NCBI RefSeq assembly: GCF_051513965.1
Contig: NZ_CP195847.1
Coordinates: 2,852,001 to 2,916,000, forward strand
DNA: 64,000 bases
Reading direction: 5' to 3'
DNA from: Paramicrobacterium sp051513965
GTDB lineage: Bacteria; Actinomycetota; Actinomycetes; Actinomycetales; Microbacteriaceae
This document shows positions 8,466 to 17,175 of this stretch, in pieces. The notes beneath the pieces were generated by a model. The model saw nothing but the letters and a program-made list of their open reading frames with translations. It was not told the origin of the DNA and did no database searches. The position numbers and the translations under genes were made by a program. Positions within the stretch are counted from its first letter, which is position 1. The number at the start of each line of letters is the position of its first letter.

Positions 8466-9149
8466 GTGGAATCTCAGCAGAACAACCCGCTGGAGCGTTT
8501 GCGCGGCGGCATCGTCGCTTCGTGCCAGGCCGCCGAAGGCGACCCGCTCCACGGGCCCCAGTTCATGGCGGCTGTAGCGGTCGCAGTGGTTCAGGGCGGT
8601 GCTGTGGGGGTGAGAATTGAGGGGCTGTCAGACATCGCGGAGGTTCGAGATGTCGTCGATGTCCCCATCATTGGCCTGTGGAAAGACGGCGCACGTGACA
8701 CCGTTTATCTGACCCCGACTGCGCAACATGCACGCGCAGTCATCGCAGCAGGCTCCGACATCGTGGCAGTCGACGCGACGGATCGACCGCGCCCCGAGCC
8801 CTTCGCCGACATCGCAGCGGAAATCCACCGTATGGGCAAACTTGTCCTGGCGGATGTCGCCACGGTTGAAGAAGGAGTTGCCGCCGCTGCGGCGGGGGCA
8901 GACGCGGTCTCGTCGACGATGAGTGGCTACACGTCTTACTCGCCGAGTCGGTCCACACCCGATCTTGAGCTGGTACGCCGGCTCTGTGAAGAGGTAGACA
9001 TTCCTGTGATTGGGGAGGGTCACTATGAAGATCCGGCCGACGTACGTGCCGCGATCGATGCGGGGGCACTCACTGTGGTCCTTGGAGCAACGCTCACACA
9101 ACCGGGAACGCTGACCGCACGTATGGTCGGCCGGGTGTTCGATCAGTAA
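8466..9149 (+). CDS. nanE: N-acylglucosamine-6-phosphate 2-epimerase
   Basis: Converts ManNAc-6-phosphate to GlcNAc-6-phosphate, feeding the NagA/NagB pathway. The 227-residue TIM-barrel protein has the family landmarks GGIVASCQA near the start, VPIIGLWK, DIVAVDATDRPRP, LVLADVAT, AVSSTMSGYT and VIGEGHYEDP. The GTG start has AAAGAGGAAAG upstream. Together with the kinase it completes two of the three steps of ManNAc use. NanA lyase, NagA and NagB are absent here, so the importer more likely supplies free ManNAc than sialic acid, or the other genes are elsewhere. Confidence 0.92.
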   Translation: MESQQNNPLERLRGGIVASCQAAEGDPLHGPQFMAAVAVAVVQGGAVGVRIEGLSDIAEVRDVVDVPIIGLWKDGARDTVYLTPTAQHARAVIAAGSDIVAVDATDRPRPEPFADIAAEIHRMGKLVLADVATVEEGVAAAAAGADAVSSTMSGYTSYSPSRSTPDLELVRRLCEEVDIPVIGEGHYEDPADVRAAIDAGALTVVLGATLTQPGTLTARMVGRVFDQ

Positions 9150-9678
9150 GTTCCAGCCGAATCAGCGGGTTGTTCCGAAAGGTTTGAGGCCCGACCCGCC
9201 TCCGGCGTTCCCTTACTTCTCGCACATGAGTTTCGAGCAACCTCGGTGGGTGTCGCGCAAGGAGGCCAGCCGCCCTTATATTGGACAGACCTGCATCGCT
9301 CGGCGACGTACCAGCAGGCCTACTGTCGATGCGGCCGAGCAGTCTCCGCTGTCGAAGCAATAAAGCTTCCCTGCGTAGCGGGACCCTGACCTAGTTGATC
9401 CTACCTGTAGCGGGTCCACAGCAAGATTTTCTTTGCCGGGCAAACAAGCTTTCGTATCACTCTCCGGTCGGCACCGCCCATACTCGGCGTTGCGCGACAA
9501 CCTGCAATTCGAAACCGCCCTCGGCACCCTACGCCTTCACCCAGCCTCGGGCCCCAACCGTCTGGCCAACCTCGAGGACCTACTTAAACCTGGCCAACTC
9601 CCGAGCATAGCCACCGGTGCCGTCAGCATGAATTGCGAAATCTTCAAGGCCGCTCCAAACAACGCGCAGGTCTAACAT
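9150..9678. other. Gap between nanE and a small-protein gene; no gene recognised
   Basis: Short frames exist on both strands but none has a ribosome-binding site, a recognisable motif or consistent codon bias. Two similar 10-base words occur (GTAGCGGGAC at 9375, GTAGCGGGTC at 9407). The base composition is more mixed than in the flanking operons, which fits the left edge of an acquired island. I see no tRNA or integrase. Confidence 0.5.
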
Positions 9679-9882
9679 CTACCGCGCGTGCTCAAAGGGG
9701 TCAACCAAGCTCTGAACTCCGTGCTCTGAACACACGAATCCGATCCTCACACCGTGCTCGTCCGAGCCGAACCCAATGTCTGGCTCGCAGTCGCCTCCGC
9801 AGACCGAGCACGTGCGGTAGTCGTCGCTGACGGGCACGCGGATCGGCACGCCGTCCAAGGTTCCCTTCTCGTCGTACTCCAT
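9679..9882 (-). CDS. Small Cys-rich hypothetical protein
   Basis: A 67-residue acidic protein with CSVCGGDCEP at about residues 24-33 and a fourth Cys plus His in FVCSEHG at about residues 50-56, a spacing that could bind one zinc ion. Codon use is plausible and the product is compositionally coherent. There is no clear ribosome-binding site; the upstream TATTTA could serve a leaderless transcript. I cannot assign a function. It stands alone between nanE and the restriction-modification genes. Confidence 0.5.
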   Translation of the reverse strand: MEYDEKGTLDGVPIRVPVSDDYRTCSVCGGDCEPDIGFGSDEHGVRIGFVCSEHGVQSLVDPFEHAR

Positions 9883-10556
9883 GCCTGTAGACCCTACTGG
9901 TTAGGGTAAATAATGACCCACCCGAACGCTCCGGGCGATACGCATATAGAGCAGCTCTTATCGAGCGATGTCGCGATGGCACTCTAAGCCGGCATTCCCG
10001 TAGCCGCTTTGACCCAGCGCAACAGCGGTTTGGCAGTTACCGAAAGCTTGGAGAATACTCTGGCGTTCAGAAACAGATTATGGAGCAATCGCCAATCGTC
10101 CCAGACCTTCGATTGGAAATGGGAACTTCACCTACTGGCGGGCGCTCTGGGGTCACAATCGACTACGTGAGCGCCTATCCCATTAAGGCTTTCGCTCATC
10201 TCGACAGACGGCACACGCCGATAGTGCCGTCCAGGCGACGATAGAGCGGGATACCGCGGAGGCCCTCCACCCCCGCAATTCGCCGACAACACATTGCACC
10301 TGATCATGCAGGAGCCAACGTGGGCTTCATAAACGGACTCCGCCACAAGGAATCGTGTCTCGTGCGAAGCGTCGGATCTCGCGGTCACCGCGCAGGGCCT
10401 TCTGCCACACCCGGAATCGAGCCAGCACTCCAACCTAGAGCAGGAGGTGACAGCAAAGATACTCGTAGACGGTGCACACGCCAACGTTGCGGCGACTGCC
10501 GGTGCCGAATCGTGAAACCGATTGCCTCCCCTGACACGCTGACGATCTGGGTCGGA
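9883..10556. other. 674-base stretch without a recognisable gene
   Basis: Stop codons interrupt all frames repeatedly and the remaining open pieces read as low-information Arg/Ser/Cys-rich shadows. It carries no repeat or hairpin of note that I can see. It probably represents decayed sequence inside the accessory island. Confidence 0.45.
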
Positions 10557-10991
10557 CTAGCGCTCCCTCGGCGGTTGCGCCGTGGCGACCACCCTCTCTA
10601 TTACATCTGCAACTTCACCCGGGGGCTGATGCTCCCAGAATCGAAGTACCACCCACCCTTTCACGCGTAACCCCTCGTCTGTCTCACGGTCGCGCCGCTG
10701 ATTGCCTGCGATCTTTGGTCCCCAATAGGCAGAGTTTGAGCGCGGTGCAATGAAATGCTCAGGACATGCGTGCCAGAAGCATCCGTCGATGAAGACAGCA
10801 ATCTTGCGACGCGTGAACACAATGTCAGCGGTTCGTCGCATACTTGGGACGGGCCGGAAGTGGGTGCGGTATCGCAAGCCCCGACCATGCAGAAGAGTCC
10901 GCACGGCGAGCTCCGGGGAGGTATTCTTTGAGCGGTTCGCGAGCATCGTACGGCGGGCCTGTTCACTCGAAGCCCTAGACTCTTTCATCAT
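10557..10991 (-). CDS. vsr: Vsr very-short-patch repair endonuclease
   Basis: Nicks DNA beside T:G mismatches that arise when 5-methylcytosine deaminates, and so protects sites methylated by a partner C5-methyltransferase. The 144-residue product has the Vsr sequence in order: RSKNTSPELAVR with the conserved Glu (residue 27), TADIVFTRRKIAVFIDGCFWH with catalytic Asp56 and the WH pair at 73-74, CPEHF, and the YW..KI..N..RD segment. GGAG lies nine bases before the start. It is divergent from the methyltransferase gene, the standard pairing in restriction-modification loci. Confidence 0.92.
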   Translation of the reverse strand: MMKESRASSEQARRTMLANRSKNTSPELAVRTLLHGRGLRYRTHFRPVPSMRRTADIVFTRRKIAVFIDGCFWHACPEHFIAPRSNSAYWGPKIAGNQRRDRETDEGLRVKGWVVLRFWEHQPPGEVADVIERVVATAQPPRER

Positions 10992-11018
10992 GGCAGGCTA
11001 CTCCAAAGCCTTTCAGAT

Positions 11019-11028
11019 TGTTCGAACA
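11019..11028. promoter_or_regulatory. Palindrome in the vsr / methyltransferase divergent promoter
   Basis: TGTTCGAACA is a perfect ten-base palindrome in the 153-base intergenic region, just upstream of a TATTCT hexamer that could be a -10 box for the methyltransferase. It may be an autoregulatory site; no controller protein gene is present. Confidence 0.3.
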
Positions 11029-11144
11029 CCTGTGCTGCTATTCTGATGAAATCTCTGCAACACGCGCCGTCAATCTATGTGTCGAAGGCGCCGCATGCCT
11101 AACCTGAACCAAACATACGACGACTGAACACCGAGAGGCTCCCC

Positions 11145-12269
11145 GTGGTAAACAAGCAACCTGCTCAGACCTTCCGACTTGGCGAACTGTTCAGCGGCCC
11201 CGGAGGCATTGCAAAGGGAGCACAGCTCGCCTCAGGCATCGCGGGCAACTTCATCGCGCATGCGTGGGCGACCGACTACGACAAGGACACTTGCGAAACC
11301 TATCGAGCCAACTTCAAGGGCACGAAAGTCATCAACCAGGACGTGCGAACGCTCGACATCAAAAAACAACTCGGCCCCATCGATGCCCTCGCATTCGGTT
11401 TCCCCTGCAATGATTTTTCCGTAGTCGGCGAGCGCAAGGGAATCGAAGGGTCCTTCGGCCCGCTGTATGAGTACGGCGCACGCGTGATCGATGAGTACAC
11501 ACCCAAGTGGTTCATTGCCGAGAACGTCGGCGGACTCCGCAACTCAAACGACGGCCTCGCATTCAAGACGATCCTCGATCGACTCCAGCATGCAGGCGGG
11601 AAAATGGACGGCTACCGGCTATATCCGCACCTTTACAAGTTCGAGGAGTATGGGGTTCCACAGCGCCGCCACCGAATCCTCATTGTCGGCATCCGTGATG
11701 ACATCGACGTGGAGTTCATGGTGCCGTCACCTGAGCCGTACAAAGATGCCGACGTGTCGGCCGAAACAGCGCTCAAGGGCATTCCGGGCTGGGCGACCAA
11801 CCAGGAGCACACGCGTCAGAGCAAGGCTGTCGTGGAGCGCCTCAAACACATCAAACCGGGCGAGAACGCGTTCACCGCTGACCTGCCTCTGGGGCTTCAG
11901 CTGAACGTCGCGGGCGCGAAAATTAGCCAGATCTACAAGCGCCTCGAAGCGGAGAAGCCTTCTTACACGATCACCGGTTCGGGTGGTGGAGGAACCCACG
12001 TTTACCACTGGGAAGAGCACCGTGCATTGACCAACCGCGAGAGAGCTCGAATCCAGACCTTTCCAGACGACTTCGAGTTTAAGGGCGGCAAAGAGAGCGT
12101 GCGGAAACAGATTGGCATGGCTGTGCCTGTGGAGGGCGCACGCATCGTGTTCGAGGCCGTGCTCAAGACTTTCGCGGGCATCGAGTACGACGGTATTGAA
12201 CCGAACCTTCATCATTTGATACCGCCGCGCCGTGTTGAGGCCAAGGAGATGTCGGCGACGCTCGCGTAA
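11145..12269 (+). CDS. C5-cytosine DNA methyltransferase
   Basis: Modification enzyme of a type II restriction-modification system, 374 residues. Motifs appear in the usual order: I (RLGELFSGPGG, residues 11-21), IV with the catalytic Cys as GFPCNDFS (PCN instead of the common PCQ), VI (AENVGGL), VIII (VPQRRHRILIVG), IX (LTNRERARIQTFP) and X (QIGMAVPVEGAR). The target-recognition region lies between VIII and IX. The start is GTG 11145 after a GAGAGG. Codon use is less G+C-biased than in neighbours, consistent with transfer. The restriction enzyme follows 24 bases downstream, and the family of that enzyme suggests a GC-rich target such as that of NgoFVII; the specificity is inference. Confidence 0.92.
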   Translation: MVNKQPAQTFRLGELFSGPGGIAKGAQLASGIAGNFIAHAWATDYDKDTCETYRANFKGTKVINQDVRTLDIKKQLGPIDALAFGFPCNDFSVVGERKGIEGSFGPLYEYGARVIDEYTPKWFIAENVGGLRNSNDGLAFKTILDRLQHAGGKMDGYRLYPHLYKFEEYGVPQRRHRILIVGIRDDIDVEFMVPSPEPYKDADVSAETALKGIPGWATNQEHTRQSKAVVERLKHIKPGENAFTADLPLGLQLNVAGAKISQIYKRLEAEKPSYTITGSGGGGTHVYHWEEHRALTNRERARIQTFPDDFEFKGGKESVRKQIGMAVPVEGARIVFEAVLKTFAGIEYDGIEPNLHHLIPPRRVEAKEMSATLA

Positions 12270-12293
12270 AGTCATGGGCACGGAGGAGTGCCC

Positions 12294-13352
12294 ATGTTCC
12301 AAAGCAAAGACCTGTTTGAGACCGTCTTAACGCGCTACATAGAGCGCGGAGCGGACGAAGTGCGTATCGTCTCGGGCTACGCGTCGCCCGAGATGTGCAC
12401 GCGGCTTCTACTAGCAGCGAAAGAGGCGAAGAGGCAGATCAAGATCCGCCTCATCGTCGGGATGACCGGGTTCGAAGGAATCACCACGGACACCCATAAT
12501 CGGTTGCTCAACATACAGGCGCAACCTCCACATGGTTCTGGCTCTGTCTCGATTCAGTACGTTACGCGCGGCATCAGCGTGCACTCTAAGCTGTTCGTTT
12601 GGCTACAGGAGAATAAGCCGTTGGGCGCATGGATGGGGTCTTCGAACTTCACACAGAATGGGTTCGGTGTCGGTTTCCGTGGAAGTCTTCACAAGGAGAT
12701 CATGACCACCACAGACGTTGAGTCCGCTTTGCGCTACTACAGCGACATCGAAGGTGTCTCGATAGCGATCGACTACCCCGAGGTCGAAGACGAAATCACG
12801 ATCCACAACCGGCCCCTGCCGACTTCGGTTTCGGTTGCGTCGTCAGAAGGCGAAGCTGAGCATGAGCCCGACTTCATTGAGCGCGAATCGGTTGTACTCC
12901 CGCTTGTCGCTCTCAGGTCCAGCCGATTTACCACTCGTGGGCAAGTTCATGCGAAGGCCGGCCTCAACTGGGGCCAGCGTCCCGAGCAGAATCGTGAACC
13001 CAACCAGGCGTACATCCCGATTCCCGCTGAGATACGCCGCATGGGTTTCTTCCCTCCCAAAGGCGTGGTGTTCCGTGTGTCGACGACCGACAACAAAATG
13101 ATGTTGATGACCGTGGCACAGGACAACAGTAAAGCGCTCGAAACTCCACAAAGCAACAGCTTTATTGGCGAGTACTTCCGTGGTCGCCTTGGTGTGGCGA
13201 ACGGTGAGCCGGTCACTCTGTCCGACCTCCAGGAGTTCGGGTCGAGGTTTGTCGTTTTCTACCGGATCGATGAAAGCGACGAGGAGCCTTCTTACATCAT
13301 GGACTACTCGCCCGAACATGAGGATCGAGGAGCTGACTACTACAATATTTGA
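12294..13352 (+). CDS. NgoFVII-type restriction endonuclease (PLD nuclease fold)
   Basis: Restriction enzyme partner of the upstream methyltransferase. The 352-residue product starts with a phospholipase-D-like domain: RIVSGYASPEMC near residue 25 and the single catalytic HSKLFVW motif with downstream MGSSNFTQNGFG (near residues 98-125). The C-terminal half (from about 230, VHAKAGLNWGQR...AYIPIP) resembles the B3-like DNA-binding domain found with such nucleases. GGAGG lies seven bases before ATG 12294; a GTG six bases earlier is possible. The 260 bases after it hold no gene I can support. It closes the island before the sugar cluster. Confidence 0.85.
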   Translation: MFQSKDLFETVLTRYIERGADEVRIVSGYASPEMCTRLLLAAKEAKRQIKIRLIVGMTGFEGITTDTHNRLLNIQAQPPHGSGSVSIQYVTRGISVHSKLFVWLQENKPLGAWMGSSNFTQNGFGVGFRGSLHKEIMTTTDVESALRYYSDIEGVSIAIDYPEVEDEITIHNRPLPTSVSVASSEGEAEHEPDFIERESVVLPLVALRSSRFTTRGQVHAKAGLNWGQRPEQNREPNQAYIPIPAEIRRMGFFPPKGVVFRVSTTDNKMMLMTVAQDNSKALETPQSNSFIGEYFRGRLGVANGEPVTLSDLQEFGSRFVVFYRIDESDEEPSYIMDYSPEHEDRGADYYNI

Positions 13353-13612
13353 GCTTCGCAAGGGGACCTGCGCCCGACTCCGAAACCTCAGCGCATTTGA
13401 GCGGTGCGTCGAGCAACGAGCTCCCTGGCCCTACGTCACGATAGCGGATGCTTCATCGATTGAGGCGATCAAACGCTGAAAGAGGGGACGACACTTAGGC
13501 ACTTTTTGGAGCGACAGCGTGCCACGCAGGCGGATTAGGCGCTGACGGCAACCCGACCGCGTCGCACGTGGGAGCGGGCGTGGGTGACGCCGCTGTCGAG
13601 GACGGACTGCGG

Positions 13613-14623
13613 TCAAGCCGGCTGAATGTAGACTTTCTCGCGGCCATGTCGCTGCGCTTCGAAGGCCGCCTCGTATTCGGAGAGCGGGAAGACGCGCGTC
13701 GGGATTCGATCGAGCGGGACGCTGGAGAGCATCGACACCGCACGCTCGTGCGTATAGGGGTTGATGATCGACCCGACAATCGTGAGCTCCTTATCGTACA
13801 CCTCGCGGGGAGGCAGCGCGAGGACATCGTCGGGCGCAGCGACTCCGAAGACGAGGAACGTGCCGCCCTTGCGGATACGATTCAGAAGGTCGCGGGCGAT
13901 GCCCGCTCGGCCGACGGCATCCACCACCGATTGGAAACCCTGCTCACCCGCCAACGCTGAAACTTCTGCCGAATCAAGCTCGTCCGGATGCACCGCAAGA
14001 TCAGCGCCCATCGACAGAGCTAGCTCGCGACGCGCTTCTGACGGCTCCGACACCACAATCGGAGTCAGCCCACGCGCCTTCGACAGAGCCACGAGCATCG
14101 CACCAGCAGGGCCGCACCCCGCAATCAAGACCGACGTTCCCGACTTCGGGTCCAGGCGATCCACCGAGTGGATGCAGCACGCGAGCGGCTCCGCCATTGC
14201 TCCGATCATCGGGTCCGTCTGCGGATCGAGTCGATACAGGATGCGCGCTGGCGCCACCATGGTCGTGGTCATTCCGCCATCGAGCTTGACCCCGTACCCC
14301 TTCTTGTTCACGCAGTGGTGCTCTTCGCCTGAGCGGCAGTACGTGCATTCCGTGCAGTACTTGTGCGGTTCGACGGTGACCAGATCACCGGGTGCCACGT
14401 TCGTGACGTCGTCGGCCACCTCGCGCACGGTCCCGCACACTTCGTGGCCGAGAATCACGCCATCAGCCGAGGGGAAGTTGCCCTCGAGAATGTGCGTGTC
14501 GGTTCCACACAGCCCCACCGCGAGCACATCGATGGATGCTTCGCCAGGAGCAAGCGCTGGAATCGGCTCTTCGCCGAGATGCAGTCCGTCAGCCTTGCTG
14601 TGCCGAAGCGCCGTTCTGAACAT
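13613..14623 (-). CDS. Zinc-dependent medium-chain dehydrogenase (sorbitol-dehydrogenase-like)
   Basis: NAD(P)-dependent polyol or sugar dehydrogenase, 336 residues. It has the catalytic zinc ligands in GLCGTDTHI and GHEVCG, the structural zinc loop CTECTYCRSGEEHHC (four Cys, about residues 89-103), and the Rossmann segment VLIAGCGPAGAMLV. ATG 14623 has AGAGGA upstream and lies inside the end of the GntR gene, so the two are coupled. Last gene of the long minus-strand sugar operon. A second, related but distinct dehydrogenase lies at 16174-17175. The specific substrate is unknown. Confidence 0.88.
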   Translation of the reverse strand: MFRTALRHSKADGLHLGEEPIPALAPGEASIDVLAVGLCGTDTHILEGNFPSADGVILGHEVCGTVREVADDVTNVAPGDLVTVEPHKYCTECTYCRSGEEHHCVNKKGYGVKLDGGMTTTMVAPARILYRLDPQTDPMIGAMAEPLACCIHSVDRLDPKSGTSVLIAGCGPAGAMLVALSKARGLTPIVVSEPSEARRELALSMGADLAVHPDELDSAEVSALAGEQGFQSVVDAVGRAGIARDLLNRIRKGGTFLVFGVAAPDDVLALPPREVYDKELTIVGSIINPYTHERAVSMLSSVPLDRIPTRVFPLSEYEAAFEAQRHGREKVYIQPA

Positions 14624-15269
14624 TGGTGTCCTCTTCTTCGACTTCAAGAATTCGCGTCAGTCGCGAGATGTGGGCACGCGCCGCGGTCTCCGCCGCGTCG
14701 GCATCGTGCTGGGCGAGCGCTTCAAGAATGGCCCGGTGGTCGGCGGTCGCTCGGCGCACTCCGCCGCTGAGGTTGGTGGAGCGCATCGCGACGATGACCT
14801 GACCCTGGATCTCCTCGAGCATCTTCGCCAAAACCGGGCTCGAAGCCGCATCACGGATCGCCCGGTGAAAGCGCGCATCAAGTTCGATGTGTCGGGCAAA
14901 GTCGTCCGGGTCGATCGACTCGTGCTCCCGCAGCACAGCGTCGAGCTGGTCAAGCGTGCTGGCGCTGATGGCATCAGCGGCCAGACGCGCTGCCATCCCC
15001 TCCATCGCCTCGCGCGCGTGGTACAGACTCACGAGCGTCGCGTGGGTCGGCAGGTAGACGACCGCGCCGCGGTTGAACTCCTCCACGGCGAGGCCCTCAC
15101 GCACGAGCTGAAGCACCGCGTCTCTCACGGGGCTGCGGCTCACATCGAGCTGCTTGGCGAGCGCCGGAATGGCGAGGCGCGAACCTGGCGGCAGCTCTCC
15201 CGTGAGTATCTTCGCGCGCAAGAACTCATACACGCTGGTTCCCACTCTCACGGGAGGCACCCAGTCCAC
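14589..15269 (-). CDS. GntR-family (FadR/FCD type) transcriptional regulator
   Basis: Regulator of 226 residues: N-terminal winged helix (YEFLRAKILTGELPPGSRL, then LDVSRSPVRDAVLQL) and a C-terminal all-helical FCD domain with the metal/ligand His residues in ELDARFHRAI and TADHRAIL. I set the start at GTG 15269 because the upstream aldolase ends at 15290 and the longer open frame would overlap it with a non-homologous Arg-rich tail; AAGGCGGGG precedes it. It is embedded in the catabolic operon, not at its head, so it may answer to a pathway intermediate while the DeoR protein at 24058 controls the promoter. Confidence 0.87.
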   Translation of the reverse strand: MDWVPPVRVGTSVYEFLRAKILTGELPPGSRLAIPALAKQLDVSRSPVRDAVLQLVREGLAVEEFNRGAVVYLPTHATLVSLYHAREAMEGMAARLAADAISASTLDQLDAVLREHESIDPDDFARHIELDARFHRAIRDAASSPVLAKMLEEIQGQVIVAMRSTNLSGGVRRATADHRAILEALAQHDADAAETAARAHISRLTRILEVEEEDTNVQNGASAQQG

Positions 15270-15289
15270 GTTCGCTACCCCGCCTTCGC

Positions 15290-16174
15290 CTACTGTGCGC
15301 TCGTGAATGCGTCGACGAACCCGGAGTACGTCGCCGCCACCTTCTCGAGCGAACGCGCGCGGACCTCGGTGTCCGTCGGGTCGGCGACGAGCGCCTGCAC
15401 CGCTTCCCACCAGATACTACGGCCGATAGCGAAGCCCACGAAACCGGCTCGTGCGGCGATTGCAAGCCACTGGTTCACGGTCTCCGTGTCTCCCCCGGCT
15501 CCGAGCAGAATGCACTCGCCACCGTGCTCACGAGCAAGCTCCACCGTTGCACGCGACGATTCGACCTCACCCTGGTGCTCAAGTTTCCAGATGTCGACGG
15601 CCACGTCGTCGAGAATCTCACGCATCGCGGTTCGCGTGAGCTCGGGACGCCGCTCCCAGGCATACCGCTCGGCGTCGCCGTCGACCTGAGCAAGCTGCTC
15701 CTCGGTCGGCGGAACCAACAGCTCGAACAAGAATGCGCAGCCCTCTTCACGAGAGATCGAGGATGCCTCGGCCAGACGCTCGCGCTGAATCGCGCGCTCC
15801 TCGGCGCTGTCCGCCGGGTTGTACCGAACAAGCACCTTCGAGTACTTCGGTGCGAACGCCTTGAGGTACCCGCGAAGGTCCTCCGGCTCGGTCTCGTACA
15901 CGCGCTTACCCGCACGCTCGATCGGAAGAGCGAGAGGGATGCCGTGAGCAAGCGCTCGCTCCGGCACGCCGGGGCCCAGCTCGGGGTCCACGAGAATCGC
16001 GGCGCCCTCCGAGGCATCCTCAGTCGCCTTCAGCAGCCCCTCGAAGATCAGGTGCTTCGCCTCGGCCGTCAGAGCGCGCTGCTCAGCCGTCGCCGTGTCG
16101 GTGTGGCCGAAGAGCGCGTTCGTGAGCCAGGGGCGCTGGTCTGCGGCGAGAATCAAGAGGTTATCGCGTGACAT
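15290..16174 (-). CDS. DUF2090 / IolC-C-terminal-type class I aldolase
   Basis: Probable sugar-phosphate or ketoaldonate aldolase of 294 residues. It matches the C-terminal domain of IolC fusions: LLILAADQRPW at the start, VRYNPAD, FLFELLVPP, VDIWKLEHQGE with the likely Schiff-base Lys, GECILLGAGGD, and GFVGFAIGRSIWW near the end. In inositol catabolism this domain splits 2-deoxy-5-keto-gluconate 6-phosphate, but no other iol gene is present. Its ATG at 16174 overlaps the stop of the dehydrogenase upstream. A second aldolase of another subfamily (24924-25787) belongs to the same locus, so the two likely act on different intermediates. Confidence 0.8.
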   Translation of the reverse strand: MSRDNLLILAADQRPWLTNALFGHTDTATAEQRALTAEAKHLIFEGLLKATEDASEGAAILVDPELGPGVPERALAHGIPLALPIERAGKRVYETEPEDLRGYLKAFAPKYSKVLVRYNPADSAEERAIQRERLAEASSISREEGCAFLFELLVPPTEEQLAQVDGDAERYAWERRPELTRTAMREILDDVAVDIWKLEHQGEVESSRATVELAREHGGECILLGAGGDTETVNQWLAIAARAGFVGFAIGRSIWWEAVQALVADPTDTEVRARSLEKVAATYSGFVDAFTSAQ

Positions 16175-17175
16175 CAAATCTCCTCGTGGGTGATGTAGGG
16201 CTTGACGTACTCGCCGTCAAGGAATCGTGTGAAGGTCTCCTCGAGGTCGCTCAACCTCGTGGGGGTCATGATGGTGTCGCGCAGGTGAGCGCCGTGAGAC
16301 CGCAGGAGGTCCCAGTTGTCGTTCACCTCGGACTTCGGAAAGTAGAACGAACGCACCGTGAAGCAGTCCGTTCGGCGCCAGCGCGGAGTCGCGGGCATGA
16401 CGTAGGGATCGTTGGACTCCCCCAGTGCGAGAATCGCCCCGCCTGGTTCGACGAGATTCTGCGCGCTCGCTCGCGCGGGGCCCGCACCGCTAACCTCGGC
16501 GACGACCTGATACTGGTTGATCGTCTCCATGTCGGTCGCCGCGGTCGCACCGAGCTTCTCCGCAAGGGCGAGCCGCGCCGAGTTCGGGTCCCACGCGCTC
16601 ACACGGGGGATGCCCATGGCGAGCGCCACCGCAACGACACCGAGCCCAAGCGGCCCACAGCCGACGACAAGCAGGTTCTGGATGCCGCCCGGCTGCGTCC
16701 TGCTGCCGAGACGCAGCGCGTGAGCCGCTGTTCCGAACGTGTCGAGCGCGAGCACGGCCACGTCGGCCGGAATGTCATCGGGCACCGGGATGAGACACTG
16801 GGGCGGGGCATCCATGTACTCGGCGAAGCCGCCGTCGTACTGCCACCCCATGAGCGACTCGAGGTTGTAGCAGCGGTTGTTCTGCTGGTCGAGGCACGCC
16901 TTGCACTCCCCGCAGCTGACGGGAATGTACACGAGCACCCGAGTGCCTTCGGCCGGAGCGCCCTCGGCGGACTGCACCACCGTGCCGATGACCTCGTGGC
17001 CGGGAACAACCGCGGCACCGCTCGCAAGCAGACGCTTGTCTGACCCGCAGAGGGCGCAGACGTCGACCTTGATGCGTGCCCATCCCGGGCGGATCTCGCC
17101 CAAGGGCTCCGCGGTGAAGGAGACGACTCCCTCTCCTTCGAAGTGCGCACTGGTGTTCGTCACCTGTTCGGTCAT
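16174..17175 (-). CDS. Zinc-dependent medium-chain dehydrogenase
   Basis: Dehydrogenase of 333 residues with zinc ligands in CALCGSDKRL and GHEVIG, the four-Cys structural loop CGECKACLDQQNNRC, and the nucleotide-binding GCGPLGLGVVAVA. The ATG at 17175 overlaps the stop of the permease by four bases, so it is cotranslated with the importer. It shares the fold but not close sequence with the dehydrogenase at 13613. Two MDR enzymes in one operon could interconvert an aldose or polyol and a ketose, or oxidise an imported sugar at two carbons; which is unknown. Confidence 0.87.
   Translation of the reverse strand: MTEQVTNTSAHFEGEGVVSFTAEPLGEIRPGWARIKVDVCALCGSDKRLLASGAAVVPGHEVIGTVVQSAEGAPAEGTRVLVYIPVSCGECKACLDQQNNRCYNLESLMGWQYDGGFAEYMDAPPQCLIPVPDDIPADVAVLALDTFGTAAHALRLGSRTQPGGIQNLLVVGCGPLGLGVVAVALAMGIPRVSAWDPNSARLALAEKLGATAATDMETINQYQVVAEVSGAGPARASAQNLVEPGGAILALGESNDPYVMPATPRWRRTDCFTVRSFYFPKSEVNDNWDLLRSHGAHLRDTIMTPTRLSDLEETFTRFLDGEYVKPYITHEEI

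Noticed and set aside
9150..10556. Possible integrase or tRNA attachment site for the restriction-modification island
   Set aside because: No tRNA-like fold, integrase motif or repeat shared with 13,353-13,612 could be found by eye.
13353..13612. Small gene after the restriction enzyme
   Set aside because: Only a short minus-strand frame without start signal or motif; not supported.
13761..15689. A 642-codon plus-strand open frame across the dehydrogenase, GntR and aldolase genes
   Set aside because: It is the antisense of three well-supported minus-strand genes, is Arg/Ser/Ala-rich and matches no family; long antisense frames are expected at this G+C.
15290..16174. Inositol catabolism assignment for the IolC-type aldolase
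   Set aside because: No other iol gene is in the window and the context is a different sugar operon.
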